Shown: positions 1-7,724 of the stretch, piece after piece
How positions within the stretch are numbered: position 1 is the stretch's first letter
How the letters are laid out: each line of letters begins with the position of its first letter
Source: Bacteroidota bacterium
Lineage (GTDB): Bacteria; Bacteroidota; Bacteroidia; Flavobacteriales; Weeksellaceae
DNA: 14,569 nucleotides
Assembly: GCA_023420435.1 (NCBI GenBank)
Contig: JAEZWE010000191.1
Coordinates: forward strand, 1 to 14,569
Direction: 5' to 3'
Made by a program: the position numbers and the translations under genes
The notes under the pieces: generated by a model
What the model was told of the DNA's origin: nothing
What the model saw: the letters and a program-made list of their open reading frames with translations, nothing else
Databases searched by the model: none

Positions 1-115
1 CAATTAATCCTCTTGAAGTAATTTCGAATTCCAAATGTTGCATTTCACCTTTGGTTTCCATGATGTGAAGATCTCCTTTTCTCTGCGTTGCCAAATCAAT
101 TACTCTCTAAGAATA
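1..115 (-). pseudogene. typA: In-frame continuation of typA beyond two stop codons
   Basis: Read in the same minus-strand frame as the typA segment upstream, this stretch gives YS, a TAG stop (109-107), then RVIDLATQRKGDLHIMETKG and further TypA-like residues ending SRGLI. From general knowledge of the family the region should read approximately VDVPEEYSGRVIDL and later EIPSRGLIG. Relative to that expectation, P reads H (CAT), E reads TAA, G reads TAG, and a later P reads T (ACT), with no insertion or deletion. The remaining roughly 150 residues of the C-terminal domain lie outside the window. It is either a recently inactivated gene or a sequencing or assembly fault at a contig edge. Confidence 0.85.
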
Positions 116-1336
116 TTATTCATGAACATCTACAACTAAAGATTCGTAAGGTTCACAGTTTTCACCGTCAATTTCTCTTAAAATAACTTGTGGTTGTCCA
201 ATCGTCATTTCATACCCTTCTCTTCGCATGGTTTCAATTAAAACCGAAAGGTGAAGAATTCCTCGTCCAAAAACCAAAAATGTATTGGCATCATCCGTTT
301 GTTGAACTCTTAATGCTAAATTTTTCTCTAATTCTTTTATTAAACGTTCTTTCAAGTGGTTTGAGGTCACATATTTTCCATCTTTTCCAAAGAAAGGAGA
401 GTTGTTGATGGAAAACGTCATATTCAAAGTAGGTTCGTCGATAGAAATCCTTGTCAAAGGTTCCGGATTTTCTAAATCTACAAACGTATCTCCAATTTGG
501 AAAGCATCAAATCCAACCACCGCACAAATATCTCCTGCATGAACTTCCTGAACTTTCTTCTTTCCAAGTCCTTCGAAAACGTATAATTCTTTTACTTTTC
601 CTTTTACGATTTTTCCGTCTTCCTGAGCCAATCCAATCCATTGAGATTCAGAAATGGTTCCTCTTGCTACTTTTCCGATAGCAATTCTTCCAAGAAAAGA
701 AGAGAAATCTAAGGAAGTAATTTGCATTTGAAGGGTTCCTTCTTCCACTTTCGGAGCTGGAACATGTTCTAAAATTCCGTCCAAAATCGGCAAAATATTA
801 TCGGTAGGTTCTAAAGTCGTGTTGAACCAACCTTGTTTTGAAGAACCGTAAAACGTTGGAAAATCCAACTGTTCTTCTGTTGCATCCAAATTGAAAAACA
901 AATCAAAAACCTGATCGTGAACTTCATCCGGACGACAGTTTTCTTTATCTACTTTATTGATAACCACAATCGGTTGAAGTCCCAATTCCAGAGCTTTTTG
1001 CAAAACGAAACGTGTTTGAGGCATTGGTCCTTCGAAAGCATCTACCAAAAGTAAAACACCATCAGCCATTTTCAAAACTCTTTCTACTTCCCCACCAAAA
1101 TCGGCGTGACCAGGAGTGTCAATCACATTAATTTTCGTGTCTTTGTAGGTTACGGAAATGTTTTTGGACAAAATGGTAATTCCTCTTTCTCTTTCAAGAT
1201 CGTTGTTATCCATGATTAATTCACCGCTTTCCTGATTTTCTCTGAAAATGTTGGTCGCGTGAATAATTTTGTCAACCAAAGTGGTTTTTCCGTGGTCAAC
1301 GTGTGCGATAATCGCAATATTTCTAATGTTTTGCAT
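116..1336 (-). CDS. typA: Translational GTPase TypA/BipA, prematurely terminated
   Basis: TypA/BipA is an EF-G-like GTPase that binds ribosomes and helps ribosome assembly and stress or cold adaptation. The ATG at 1336 gives the usual start MQNIRNIAIIAHVDHGKTT. An upstream TTG at 1357 is rejected because it lies inside the promoter element. The visible 406 residues carry the P-loop AHVDHGKT (11-18), the switch-I motif RERGITI (about 49-55), DTPGHADF (73-80) and NKVD (127-130). A beta-barrel domain 2 follows at about 200-290, then the EF-G III-like domain at about 300-385. The frame then hits TAA at 118-116, just inside the EF-G C-like domain, whereas the family is about 600 residues long. The same frame continues as clear TypA sequence to the window edge, so this is a broken full-length gene and not a naturally short one. 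Identity is near certain; whether the break is biological is not. Confidence 0.93.
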   Translation of the reverse strand: MQNIRNIAIIAHVDHGKTTLVDKIIHATNIFRENQESGELIMDNNDLERERGITILSKNISVTYKDTKINVIDTPGHADFGGEVERVLKMADGVLLLVDAFEGPMPQTRFVLQKALELGLQPIVVINKVDKENCRPDEVHDQVFDLFFNLDATEEQLDFPTFYGSSKQGWFNTTLEPTDNILPILDGILEHVPAPKVEEGTLQMQITSLDFSSFLGRIAIGKVARGTISESQWIGLAQEDGKIVKGKVKELYVFEGLGKKKVQEVHAGDICAVVGFDAFQIGDTFVDLENPEPLTRISIDEPTLNMTFSINNSPFFGKDGKYVTSNHLKERLIKELEKNLALRVQQTDDANTFLVFGRGILHLSVLIETMRREGYEMTIGQPQVILREIDGENCEPYESLVVDVHE

Positions 1337-1354
1337 AGCTGAATTTTGACGGTG

Positions 1355-1362
1355 CAAAAGTA
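1355..1362 (-). promoter_or_regulatory. typA promoter -7 element (TACTTTTG)
   Basis: The minus strand reads TACTTTTG, an exact match to the Bacteroidota -7 consensus TAnnTTTG. It ends 19 bases before the typA ATG. No convincing TTTG/TTG -33 box is seen at the usual distance. The element lies in the 94 bp gap after the GH13 gene, suggesting typA is transcribed independently of the starch locus. Confidence 0.6.
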
Positions 1363-1430
1363 CGGAAAAAAGTTGGTAATTGATGATGAATTTTAAGTTA
1401 CGAATTTTGAGTCTTTGATGGAAATAATTT

Positions 1431-3293
1431 TTATCTCAATTCCAAAATTAGTGGAGATTTTTTTGGAATGATTAGTTTACTTGAAGAATGTAATGAAATT
1501 TCTTTATCGGAAATAATATCTTTTCCTTTGGAAATTCCGTTCAAATTTTCGGCAAAACGTTTTAAATCAATTGTTTGTTGTTTGTCGGTATTGTTGATGA
1601 CGACCATCACTTTTTCCTTTTCATTTTGTCGGAAATACACATAAACATTGTCGTGTGGAGCGTAATGTGTGGTTTTTCCAAAATGAACTGCAGAATTGGT
1701 TTTTCTCCAATTCAACAATTTTTTTGTGAAATTGAAATATTCTTTTTGCTCGGAAGTTCTTCCTGCATCCGTAAACGCATTTTGTTTGTCGCCGTTCCAA
1801 CCGCCCGGGAAATCTCTTCTGATATCGCCATCTCCAACGGATTTACTTCCTCGCATTCCGATTTCGCCACCGTAATAAATTTGCGGAATTCCACGAAGTG
1901 TCGCCAACAAAGAAATCGCCAATTTGTATTTTGAAATATCACCATTCAAACTTTCGTTGATTCTGTTAACGTCGTGATTATCCAATAAAATCATCAGATT
2001 ATTAATATCAGGATACAGAAAATCATTCGTCAAAACATCATAAATCCGCACCAATCCTTTGTCCCAACCTTCTTCATTTTCGTTAGTTGCCGTTGCAATA
2101 ACGTCATTCAAAGGAAAATCCATCACTGTTGGTAAATAAGAATTATAATTTTGAATTTCTGCAATTTTGCTGTTTTTTTGCCAAAATGAAATATGAGCCG
2201 GACTGTGCATTAGAGATTCTCCTACAATATTGAAATTAGGATATTCTTCCATCACTCTTTTTGTCCATTCCGAAATTCCATTTTTACTGTTGTAAGGAAA
2301 AGTATCTACCCGAATTCCGTCCAAACCTGCAAATTCCGTCCACCAAATAGCGTTTTGAACTAAATAATTTACAACTAAAGGATTTCGGTCGTTCATATCG
2401 GGCATTGTCGTATCAAACCAACCGTTTTCATTTCCAAGCCGGTCTATTTCTGAACTGTTGGAATCGAACTGTGTCGTTTGTCGGTAGTTACTTCTTTTAA
2501 AACCGTTTTCACCTTCATTCCAATAATGAATCCAATCCTTGGATGGTAAATCTTGGATCATCCAATGCGAAATTCCCCAATGATTTGGCACAAAATCCAT
2601 AATCAGTTTCATCTCTCTTTTGTGTAATTCGTCTCCTAATTTTTTAAAATCGTCGTTCGTTCCAAAACGGGAATCGATTTTGTACAAATCACTTGCAGCG
2701 TAACCGTGATAAGAATATTTTACTTCATTATCTTCTGTCAGCGGAGTACACCAAATTGCAGTTGCGCCCAATTCATCAATGTAATCGAGATTTTTGATGA
2801 TTCCTGCAATATCTCCACCGTGTCTTCCACCATCAAAACTTCGGTTGGCTTTTTCTTTGGTGTCATTTGTAGAATCATTTTTCGGATCGCCATTCGCAAA
2901 ACGGTCGGACATGATTAAATAAATGACATCAGAACTGTTAAAACCTTTTCGTTGAGCGGAATTCGGATTTCTTTGTTTCAATTCGTAATCGTAAGAATTG
3001 ACGAGTTTTTTTCCTTTTTTTAAATTGATTTTGAATTTTGAAACGTTGATCTGATTGGTGTTAACAGTCAAAAAAACGTAATTCGGATTGTCAACTTTGA
3101 TGACATTTTTTACTTGAATTCCGTCCGAAAGTTCTACGGTTTGATTGGCAATATTTTTTCCGTAAACGAGAATTTGAAGGTCGGGATTTTTCATTCCTTT
3201 CCACCAAAATGCAGGTTCTACTTTTTGGATTTGAGCAAAAGAAAATGTAGTAATAGAAATGGCTGAAGCCAATATTATATTTTTGAATTTCAT
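1431..3293 (-). CDS. GH13 neopullulanase/cyclomaltodextrinase, periplasmic (SusA-like)
   Basis: This is an alpha-amylase-family enzyme expected to hydrolyse alpha-1,4 bonds in imported maltodextrins, cyclodextrins or pullulan fragments. The 620 residues begin with a Sec signal peptide (1-20, ending TFSFAQ) without a lipobox cysteine, so periplasmic location is predicted. Residues of about 24-105 resemble the N-terminal beta-sandwich of cyclomaltodextrinases (FWWKGMKNPDLQILVYG). The catalytic barrel runs from about 120 to 530 and ends with a small beta domain. Conserved GH13 regions are complete: DFVPNH (233-238), GIRVD with nucleophile D330, VGES with acid/base E359, and DNHD with transition-state stabiliser D441. 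SDRFANGD (129-136) is the usual early barrel motif. The gene starts 27 bp after the transporter gene's stop, so the two are probably cotranscribed. A TATCTTTA sequence in that gap is one base from the promoter consensus. Exact specificity cannot be read from sequence. Confidence 0.93.
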   Translation of the reverse strand: MKFKNIILASAISITTFSFAQIQKVEPAFWWKGMKNPDLQILVYGKNIANQTVELSDGIQVKNVIKVDNPNYVFLTVNTNQINVSKFKINLKKGKKLVNSYDYELKQRNPNSAQRKGFNSSDVIYLIMSDRFANGDPKNDSTNDTKEKANRSFDGGRHGGDIAGIIKNLDYIDELGATAIWCTPLTEDNEVKYSYHGYAASDLYKIDSRFGTNDDFKKLGDELHKREMKLIMDFVPNHWGISHWMIQDLPSKDWIHYWNEGENGFKRSNYRQTTQFDSNSSEIDRLGNENGWFDTTMPDMNDRNPLVVNYLVQNAIWWTEFAGLDGIRVDTFPYNSKNGISEWTKRVMEEYPNFNIVGESLMHSPAHISFWQKNSKIAEIQNYNSYLPTVMDFPLNDVIATATNENEEGWDKGLVRIYDVLTNDFLYPDINNLMILLDNHDVNRINESLNGDISKYKLAISLLATLRGIPQIYYGGEIGMRGSKSVGDGDIRRDFPGGWNGDKQNAFTDAGRTSEQKEYFNFTKKLLNWRKTNSAVHFGKTTHYAPHDNVYVYFRQNEKEKVMVVINNTDKQQTIDLKRFAENLNGISKGKDIISDKEISLHSSSKLIIPKKSPLILELR

Positions 3294-3320
3294 TCAATTA
3301 AATTTAATTAAAGATAGGAA

Positions 3321-4298
3321 TTAAACGGTTTTGGACAATCGGTTTGCGAGCCAACTGACGTAAAAAAGTTGGAAACTGTGGTAAATCATCACGGGTAAAA
3401 GAAATAAGACTTTTTGGCTTTCGGGAATTCCTAAAATCATCACGAACAAACTTCCGTGAACCAAAGATTTTTTAGAACCGCAAAATGTTGCTGTAATGGT
3501 ATCTTCTCGGTTGAATTTCAGTTTTTTAGCAACGAATTTGATGATTTCATAAATAACGAAGAATAACAAAATCACACTTGCTGCCAAAATCAAGAAAACG
3601 GAAATGGGAACGGATGAAAAAATTTGGTTCATAAAAGCCGCCGAAAAACTTTCGTAGACAATCAACAAAATAATAAGCCGATCAAATTCTGCAATCCATT
3701 TGCTGTATTTTATCACCCATTTTTTCAAAAAAGAATTGAATAAAAGTCCGAGAACAATGGGCAAAATCACTTTTTTCAATAATTCATAAAAAATTTGCAT
3801 TAGATCTCCACTTTCTTCTGATTTTTCTGAAGTGAAGAAAAAACTCATCAATAAAGGAGTCATCACAATTCCGATTAATCCTGAAATGGATGCGTTGAAA
3901 ATGGCTGAAGTAACATTTCCTTTCGCAATAGAAACCATCACGACCGAAGATGAAACGGTCGATGGTAAACTCGCCAAGAAAAAAACAGAAAGCCAAATTG
4001 TGAAATACAGCGATTCTTTGAAAAATCCGTAAAACAAAAATACCAAAAATGGGAATAAAACGAAGGTTCCCAACTGAATGACCATGTGCAATTTCCAATT
4101 GAAAATGGCTTTCATCATTTCTTTGAGGTTCAGTTTTAAGCCGTATAAAAGGAAAATTCCTGCAATTCCCCAATCGATGAATTTTTCCAAATTGAAAACC
4201 TCGTTGTAGGATTCTTTGTAAGGAACAAATTTTCCCGCAATTATCATCATTACGAGTAAAAACAGGAAAATGTTTTGTTTGTCGAAGATTTTATTCAT
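3321..4298 (-). CDS. SBF-like (bile acid:Na+ symporter-fold, YfeH-type) membrane transporter
   Basis: This is a 325-residue inner-membrane protein with about nine or ten hydrophobic segments and no signal peptide, about the family's normal length. Hallmarks of the SBF-like/YfeH group are visible: LYGLKLNLKEM (51-61), LPSTVSSSVVM (111-121) followed by AKGNVTSAIFNAS (125-137), TFCGSKKSLVHGS (271-283), and a final PVMIYHSFQLFYVSW helix. In this fold the two broken helices around the LPSTVSS and GSKKS stretches form the ion and substrate site. Substrates of this branch are not established, and despite the family name there is no reason to call bile acids its substrate here. It sits between the GH97 and GH13 genes on the same strand, so coexpression with starch degradation is inferred. 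Its ATG is only a few bases after the T-run of a terminator-like hairpin, so its expression may need its own promoter or read-through. Confidence 0.88.
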   Translation of the reverse strand: MNKIFDKQNIFLFLLVMMIIAGKFVPYKESYNEVFNLEKFIDWGIAGIFLLYGLKLNLKEMMKAIFNWKLHMVIQLGTFVLFPFLVFLFYGFFKESLYFTIWLSVFFLASLPSTVSSSVVMVSIAKGNVTSAIFNASISGLIGIVMTPLLMSFFFTSEKSEESGDLMQIFYELLKKVILPIVLGLLFNSFLKKWVIKYSKWIAEFDRLIILLIVYESFSAAFMNQIFSSVPISVFLILAASVILLFFVIYEIIKFVAKKLKFNREDTITATFCGSKKSLVHGSLFVMILGIPESQKVLFLLPVMIYHSFQLFYVSWLANRLSKTV

Positions 4299-4300
4299 TC

Positions 4301-4340
4301 AAGAAAAAAAACTTAAAGACAAAATTTATCTTTAAGTTTT
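4301..4340 (-). terminator. Rho-independent terminator-like hairpin after the GH97 gene
   Basis: The minus strand reads AAAACTTAAAGA, a 9-base loop (TAAATTTTG) and TCTTTAAGTTTT, a perfect 12-bp stem. The 3' arm runs into eight consecutive Ts, then CTT. The stem starts 17 bases after the GH97 stop. It is AT-rich, so its strength is uncertain. The T-run ends only 5 bases before the ATG of the SBF-like gene, which is unusual. On the plus strand the T-tract is only four bases. Confidence 0.78.
4320..4328 (-). promoter_or_regulatory. Possible -7 element in the hairpin loop, for the SBF-like gene
   Basis: The loop of the hairpin reads TAAATTTTG on the minus strand. This is TAnnTTTG with one extra base, or one mismatch if read as AAATTTTG. 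Its final G is 22 bases from the transporter ATG, like the 19 and 24 bases seen for the typA and metG elements. It may be a promoter nested in the terminator, but AT-rich sequence could give this by chance. Confidence 0.25.
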
Positions 4341-4357
4341 CAATTTATTTAAAAAAA

Positions 4358-6511
4358 TTACAAAGGCTTTACAGAAATCGCGTAACCTCCACTTCTTACT
4401 AATTTCACAGGAATTTTGGACTTGTTGGTAACGGTTTTTTTATAAATATGATACGATTGTGGATTATTGATATAATCTGCCTCTTTTCCGTCTTCGTAAA
4501 TGGTGGCTTCGTATTTTTTTCCTTTTTCTAAAAAAGAAAAATCTACAATAAATTCTCTTGCTTTTTCATCGGTAATTCCACCAACATACCATTCATCTTT
4601 TCCTTTTGCTTTACGTGCAGTATGGATATAATCTCCAGGTTCAGCAGCTAAGATTTTGGTATCGTCCCAATCTGCGGCAACGTCTTTGATGAACTGAAAA
4701 GCTTCCAAATGTTTGGCATAATTTTCCGGTAAATCTGCAGCCATTTGTAAAGGAGAATACATTACGACATACAGCGCCAATTGTTTGGCTAAAGTAGTTT
4801 TAACGAATCTTGTATCTCCCGGAAAATAGTAATCTAATTTTGTTTGAAAAATTCCCGGAGTATAATCCATAGGACCACCCATAAATCTAGTAAACGGTAA
4901 AATAGTCTGATGATCTGGATTATTCCCGCCAAATGCTTCGAATTCTGTTCCACGAGCAGCTTCAGCAGCAATCCAGTTTGGATAAGTACGGCTTAAACCT
5001 GTAGGACGAACCGATTCGTGGGAATTCACCATAATACGGTATTGATGCGCTTTTTCCGCAATTCTGAAATAATGATTAATCGTCCATTGAGAATAATGAT
5101 GTTCTCCTCTCGGAATAATATTTCCAACATAACCTGTTTTAACCGAAGGATAATCGTATTCATTCATCAGTTTAAAAGCTTCATCTGCCCATCTTTCGTA
5201 GTTGGTTGCTGAACCTGAAGTTTCATGGTGCATCATTAATTTTATTCCTTTGGAATGCGCGTAATCATTCAACATTTTGATATCAAAATCCGGATAAGGC
5301 GTGATGAAATCGAACACAAATTCTTTGGAATGACCAAACCAATCTTCCCAACCCGTGTTCCAACCTTCGATTAATAAAGCATCAAAACCGTGTTGCGAAG
5401 CAAAATCAATATATTCTTTTACTTTTTCGTTATTGGCAGCATGTTTTCCGTTAGGAGTTAATTTAGAAAAATCGGTTTTTCCGATGTGGACATTATCCGC
5501 TGTGGAATACGCCCATTGCGATTTTCCGATAATCATTTCCCACCAAACTCCCATATATTTTGTGGGCTTAATATAGGAAGTATCTTGGTAATGCGTTGGT
5601 TCATTCAAATTAAACAACATTTTGGAATCCAATACTTCTTCCGCTTTGTTGGAAACGATAATGGTTCTCCAAGGTGTAGTTTGTGGCGTTTGTATATATC
5701 CTTTTGCACCTTGCGCATCCGGTGTTAAATGGGTTTTGAATTTAAAATTTTTCGCATCTACTTCTAAATGTGAAGTGGCATAATTGATAACACCCGCTTC
5801 TCCAAGGTTGATATAAATTGGCGTTTTACCTTCTTTTTTCAACATTAATGGCGTTTGAACGGCATCTTTAATTAAAGTTTGTGAAGCATTTCCGTCATAC
5901 GATTTTGGCCAGCGAGAAGGAATTTCAGAAATTTTGGTTTCCTGATATTGATATTCTTGAGAATCGTAATCCCCTGCAATCCAAAAAGCTTTGGTATCCC
6001 AAGGTAAATCGATTTCGGAATCTTCTTCTTTAATGATGAAATAATTGAGATTTTTCTGTTGCGGAAATTCATAACGGAAGCCTAAACCATCATTAAACAA
6101 ACGGAATTTGATGATCATATAGCGATCATTTTCCGGTTGATTCAGAGATATTGCCAATTCATTATAATGATTGATATAATTTTTCTTTTCACCTAAAATC
6201 GGTTGCCAAGTTTCGTTTTTAGAAGTGGTTTTTTCGTCTGTTTTCACAAAACCGGAATTCAAATTTTTTCCTTGCTGGTCTTTTCTCTCGATTTCAGAAG
6301 CGAATTGGATATCGCCGTCTTTCAATAATCGAAGTCCCAATTTGGAATCTTCAACAACAGTATTTCCTTCATACTTTAAATTATAATACGGAACTCCGGA
6401 TTTAAGCTGGAAATTCATTTCGAATTTTCCGTCGGGAGATTTTAAGGTTTGTGCGTTCAGTCCCAAAGTAGAAACCAAAAGAAAAAAGGCACTTATTTTT
6501 AAATTTTTCAT
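4358..6511 (-). CDS. GH97 alpha-glucosidase, periplasmic (SusB-like)
   Basis: This is an exo-acting enzyme that releases glucose from the non-reducing ends of maltooligosaccharides. The 717 residues match the length of family 97. A signal peptide (1-20, ending LGLNAQ) without a lipobox cysteine predicts periplasmic location. The order is an N-terminal beta-sandwich (about 22-290), a TIM barrel (about 300-590) and a C-terminal beta domain. HHETSG places a glutamate at 430, NSHESVRPTG at 499, and AAEAARGTEFEAF at 517 and 523. From memory, the SusB catalytic and calcium glutamates are E439, E508, E526 and E532. The spacings are identical (69, 18 and 6), so I infer the inverting alpha-glucosidase branch, not the retaining branch with an aspartate nucleophile. 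The gene starts 76 bp after susE, with a terminator hairpin in the gap and no clear promoter of its own, and is followed by another hairpin. Confidence 0.95.
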   Translation of the reverse strand: MKNLKISAFFLLVSTLGLNAQTLKSPDGKFEMNFQLKSGVPYYNLKYEGNTVVEDSKLGLRLLKDGDIQFASEIERKDQQGKNLNSGFVKTDEKTTSKNETWQPILGEKKNYINHYNELAISLNQPENDRYMIIKFRLFNDGLGFRYEFPQQKNLNYFIIKEEDSEIDLPWDTKAFWIAGDYDSQEYQYQETKISEIPSRWPKSYDGNASQTLIKDAVQTPLMLKKEGKTPIYINLGEAGVINYATSHLEVDAKNFKFKTHLTPDAQGAKGYIQTPQTTPWRTIIVSNKAEEVLDSKMLFNLNEPTHYQDTSYIKPTKYMGVWWEMIIGKSQWAYSTADNVHIGKTDFSKLTPNGKHAANNEKVKEYIDFASQHGFDALLIEGWNTGWEDWFGHSKEFVFDFITPYPDFDIKMLNDYAHSKGIKLMMHHETSGSATNYERWADEAFKLMNEYDYPSVKTGYVGNIIPRGEHHYSQWTINHYFRIAEKAHQYRIMVNSHESVRPTGLSRTYPNWIAAEAARGTEFEAFGGNNPDHQTILPFTRFMGGPMDYTPGIFQTKLDYYFPGDTRFVKTTLAKQLALYVVMYSPLQMAADLPENYAKHLEAFQFIKDVAADWDDTKILAAEPGDYIHTARKAKGKDEWYVGGITDEKAREFIVDFSFLEKGKKYEATIYEDGKEADYINNPQSYHIYKKTVTNKSKIPVKLVRSGGYAISVKPL

Positions 6512-6530
6512 AATAAAATTTTCAAGATTT

Positions 6531-6566
6531 AAAAATAAAAAAACTGTTGCTGTAAAGCAACAGTTT
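6531..6566 (-). terminator. Rho-independent terminator after susE
   Basis: The minus strand reads AAACTGTTGC, loop TTTACA, GCAACAGTTT, a perfect 10-bp stem with four G-C pairs. Seven Ts follow, then ATTTTT. It begins 21 bases after the susE stop and ends 19 bases before the GH97 start. It should end much of the susCDE transcription, leaving GH97 to read-through or an unseen promoter. Confidence 0.88.
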
Positions 6567-6587
6567 ATTATAGGTATTTGGTAAAAT

Positions 6588-7706
6588 TTACAATTTTGTT
6601 AAAGTCAACTTATAATAAGCTGCGTTATGCAAATCTAAAACCACTTTATAATTTCCAGCAACGCCAATTTTATAGCTTGGATCTCCGTTTACGGTTCCTT
6701 CAGAACTTAAGAAAGTTTGAACAGCAGTTCCGGAAACAAGAGTTTGGTCTGCACTAGCAGGCTGAAATTTCATTGCCCAGTCATCATTAGCTCTAAATTT
6801 GAAAACTCCTGAAGTTGTTAAAGCAATAGAAGCAATTTCCCAATTTTTAGTGGCAGGGTTATAAACAAAATCCGTATCTGAACCCCAACCTGTTGGAGTT
6901 GCATCCCCAATCATTCCAAAATTAGCTATAGCAGCAGAATAAGTATTGGCAGCCCAATCAACTTTTAAATAATAGGTTCCAGCTGAAGCCGCTTTAATAT
7001 TTGACTCTCCATTTTCCACTAAAACACCTGTGTTTCCTGTTGATGAAGCTTCTCCTTTATCGCCAGCCCAATCTTGGTTAATAGTAAATTTGAATTCACT
7101 GTTAGGATTTGTTACAAAAATAAAACCTCTGTACTGGTTGTTTTTTTCCGGTGAAAATAAATTAGGTGAATTTGAAGGAGTCCAATCTTGATAACCCGCA
7201 GCTCCAGCATAACCACCTGGTACATTAATTTTTGGGAAAATTAAATCCGGATTTGGCGTGTAAGGAGTTACTTGCAACGCTAAAGGTTCAGAATAGTAAA
7301 TATTACTTTCATTAAGCTCAGAAGCTAATCTTACCTGAACTTGATTGATTTGTTCAGGAGCAAGCCCTAAACTTGCCATAATATTGTTCATTTGCAAATG
7401 GTTTACCGAAAGTTCGTTAACATCATTAGGCAATTCCAAACGATAAACCGGGCTAAAATTGGAACCTGTTTTTCCAAATTCTAAAAATTTATCCTCAGCA
7501 ACATTGGATGAAAATACAGGATCAATCCACATAAATTTGATAGCTACTTGATCAGCATTTACTTCATTAAGAACCACAGAAGATTTATCTGCTATTACAG
7601 AACCTTTTTCATTTACAGTTATAATAGGATCCTTATCGTCCTCTTTACATGAAAAAACTGCAATACTAAAAAAAGCAAGTAACAATATTTTAAAAATATT
7701 TTTCAT
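6588..7706 (-). CDS. susE: SusE-like surface starch-binding lipoprotein
   Basis: SusE proteins hold starch at the cell surface beside the SusC/SusD transporter. The 372 residues (B. thetaiotaomicron SusE is similar in length) start with a lipoprotein signal ending AVFSC. The lipidated cysteine is C20, followed by KEDD, which fits the Bacteroidota surface-export signal of acidic residues just after the cysteine. Residues of about 25-150 form the SusE N-terminal domain. Two tandem starch-binding modules follow, at about 155-260 and 261-372. Each contains an ND/NQ-DW segment (W212 and W310) and closes with AGTYYLKVDW (242-251) or AGNYKVVLDL (350-359). The second carries the typical WGSDTDFVYNPATKNWE. 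The gene starts 18 bp after susD in the same operon and is followed by a terminator. There is no separate SusF, so this is the only extra starch-binding lipoprotein here. Confidence 0.9.
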   Translation of the reverse strand: MKNIFKILLLAFFSIAVFSCKEDDKDPIITVNEKGSVIADKSSVVLNEVNADQVAIKFMWIDPVFSSNVAEDKFLEFGKTGSNFSPVYRLELPNDVNELSVNHLQMNNIMASLGLAPEQINQVQVRLASELNESNIYYSEPLALQVTPYTPNPDLIFPKINVPGGYAGAAGYQDWTPSNSPNLFSPEKNNQYRGFIFVTNPNSEFKFTINQDWAGDKGEASSTGNTGVLVENGESNIKAASAGTYYLKVDWAANTYSAAIANFGMIGDATPTGWGSDTDFVYNPATKNWEIASIALTTSGVFKFRANDDWAMKFQPASADQTLVSGTAVQTFLSSEGTVNGDPSYKIGVAGNYKVVLDLHNAAYYKLTLTKL

Positions 7707-7724
7707 TTTGTTTAAATTTAAAAA

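Noticed and set aside
1337..1357. Seven-residue N-terminal extension of TypA from a TTG codon
   Set aside because: The TTG overlaps the TACTTTTG promoter element and would lie upstream of the expected transcript start; MQNIRN from the ATG at 1336 is the usual TypA start.
1381..1430. Search for a terminator between the GH13 gene and typA
   Set aside because: Repeated AAAATTC segments are present (ACTCAAAATTC and ACTTAAAATTC on the minus strand), but they are direct repeats and form no stable stem with a T-tract.
1575..1934. Plus-strand open frame of 119 codons opposite the GH13 gene
   Set aside because: It lies wholly antisense to conserved GH13 sequence, has no recognisable motif, and its phenylalanine- and isoleucine-rich composition is what the complement of such a gene gives.
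3309..3316. TATCTTTA as a separate promoter for the GH13 gene
   Set aside because: The last consensus base is wrong, the element would end only 16 bases from the ATG, and the 27-bp gap favours cotranscription with the transporter gene. It is too weak to list.
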